From assembly GCF_963678635.1 (NCBI RefSeq), contig NC_087062.1, positions 25,442,177 through 25,506,176 of the forward strand: a stretch of 64,000 nucleotides of DNA. The letters run 5' to 3'. The number at the start of each line of letters is the position of its first letter. The stretch's first letter is position 1. The DNA is from Symsagittifera roscoffensis. Its lineage: Eukaryota > Xenacoelomorpha > Acoela > Convolutidae. Of this stretch, positions 63,126-64,000 are shown in pieces. The translations under genes were made by a program, and so were the position numbers. The notes beneath the pieces are model-generated. The model searched no databases. It saw nothing but the letters and a program-made list of their open reading frames with translations, and had not been told where the DNA came from.

Positions 63126-63800
63126 GTTGTTTTTTGGGTTCCAATGGGGAACACTGTACTTGGTTCGTTTGCCGAACCTCTTCTGCTGCTTGCCTCTACA
63201 TCGAATTCGGTTTTCACTTAGGTCGCTGGAAGCTCGTTCATAATTTTTTTCTTCCATGTAATTTTTTTCCTTTTCACTATTTGTGGCAATGCCATTAACA
63301 TGTTTCACTACTTGTGGCAATTTAATTGTGTTTGGGAATGCCATTAACTTAGTTTTCTCAGTTGACACTTATTGTGGTGCTAGTAATTTCCCCAGAAATT
63401 TTATCCTCTAGTTTCTTTAATTGACAGTTTTTTTTAGCAAAAATTTCGGACCTGACATTCTGACAAAATCGAATATATATTCAAGCAACGGTATTAGCTC
63501 TCTAAGGTTGTCATTTTATTTTCATTGGGGAACACTGTACTTGGTTAGTTTGCCGAACCTCTTCTGCTGCTTTGCCGAACCTCTTCTTAGGTCGCTGGAA
63601 GCTCGTTCATAATTTTTTTTCCTTTATTTTTTTCCGAATAAATATTCAAGCAACGGTATTATTTCTCAAAGGCTGTCATTTCCAATGGGGAACACTGTAC
63701 TTGGTTCGCTTGCCGAAACTCGGACCTGATATTCTGACAAAATCGAATATATATTCAAGCAACGGTATTAGCTCTCAAAGGCTGTCACTTTCATTTCCAA
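63126..63800. repeat. Cluster of short interleaved direct repeats
   Basis: GGGGAACACTGTACTTGGTT followed by a GCCGAA segment occurs three times (about 63,146, 63,523, 63,687). ATTCAAGCAACGGTATTA occurs three times (about 63,479, 63,645, 63,752), twice preceded by a CTGACAAAATCGAATATATA segment. AGGTCGCTGGAAGCTCGTTC occurs twice (about 63,221, 63,588). Order and spacing suggest repeated unequal duplication of a 200-400 bp unit. Confidence 0.85.
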
Positions 63801-64000
63801 CTGTTTACATAGATCTGCTGCTAAGCATGGACGAAGGTAGTCGCGGTTGAAGAAACTAATTTGATTGACCGACTTTTTGGCCTATGAGCAAGGCCTTTAA
63901 ATGCATAGTTGTGCGGCCCAAAACTAAAAGCCAGGAGCTGGATGTAAAGTCATCTGCCTTTTCGTATGCTTGCGAACAAATCAATTTGGTAAATAAGATC
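63801..64000. other. Right edge, nothing recognised
   Basis: No gene or repeat identified. Confidence 0.3.

Overview
The window is eukaryotic (metazoan) DNA made up mostly of two kinds of large Ty3/gypsy-type retroelement, with short stretches of host sequence between and after them. The host is not identified. The animal assignment rests on envelope-bearing gypsy-class elements, a tRNA-like SINE remnant and a host ORF that combines a signal peptide, a PAN/Apple-like cysteine pattern and a TSP1-like segment.

Element A (1 to about 19,080, read leftward on the minus strand, leaving the window at base 1) has a higher GC content than the rest. In reading order it carries a 14-bp tandem array, a split gag, a nucleocapsid-protease ORF with two CCHC knuckles, a 1,584-codon pol with intact RT, RNase H and integrase motifs, a macrodomain-like ORF in the same frame as pol, and then a second coding block. 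That block opens with a short ORF and continues as a reading frame of about 2,060 codons that is interrupted by five in-frame stops and no frameshift. It includes a coiled-coil region, an SGNH esterase domain with a complete catalytic set, a degenerate second SGNH-like region and long stretches of unknown function. Whether the two blocks form one element is inference, based on the same strand, similar composition and a shared excess of the hexamer CTCAAG/CTTGAG.

Element B is present twice, tail to tail. The minus-strand copy (37,490-55,389, 17.9 kb) is structurally complete: 411-bp TG...CA LTRs about 3% diverged, a 4-bp target duplication ATGT, a tRNA-like primer-binding site, gag, pol, a small two-helix membrane protein, a secreted envelope-like protein and a final intact 603-codon ORF of unknown function. 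The plus-strand copy (about 19,080-33,133) is 5'-truncated inside gag, heavily mutated, and has a tRNA-derived SINE in its 3' LTR. The two copies form a large imperfect inverted repeat around 4.4 kb of host DNA (33,134-37,485), which holds the PAN/TSP1-like gene and a decayed duplicate of it.

From 55,394 to the end the DNA is low in recognisable genes. It holds a tandem duplication with a 1,466-bp period (58,658-61,550) and a cluster of short duplications near the right end. No rRNA genes, intact tRNA genes, CRISPR arrays or bacterial operons were seen.
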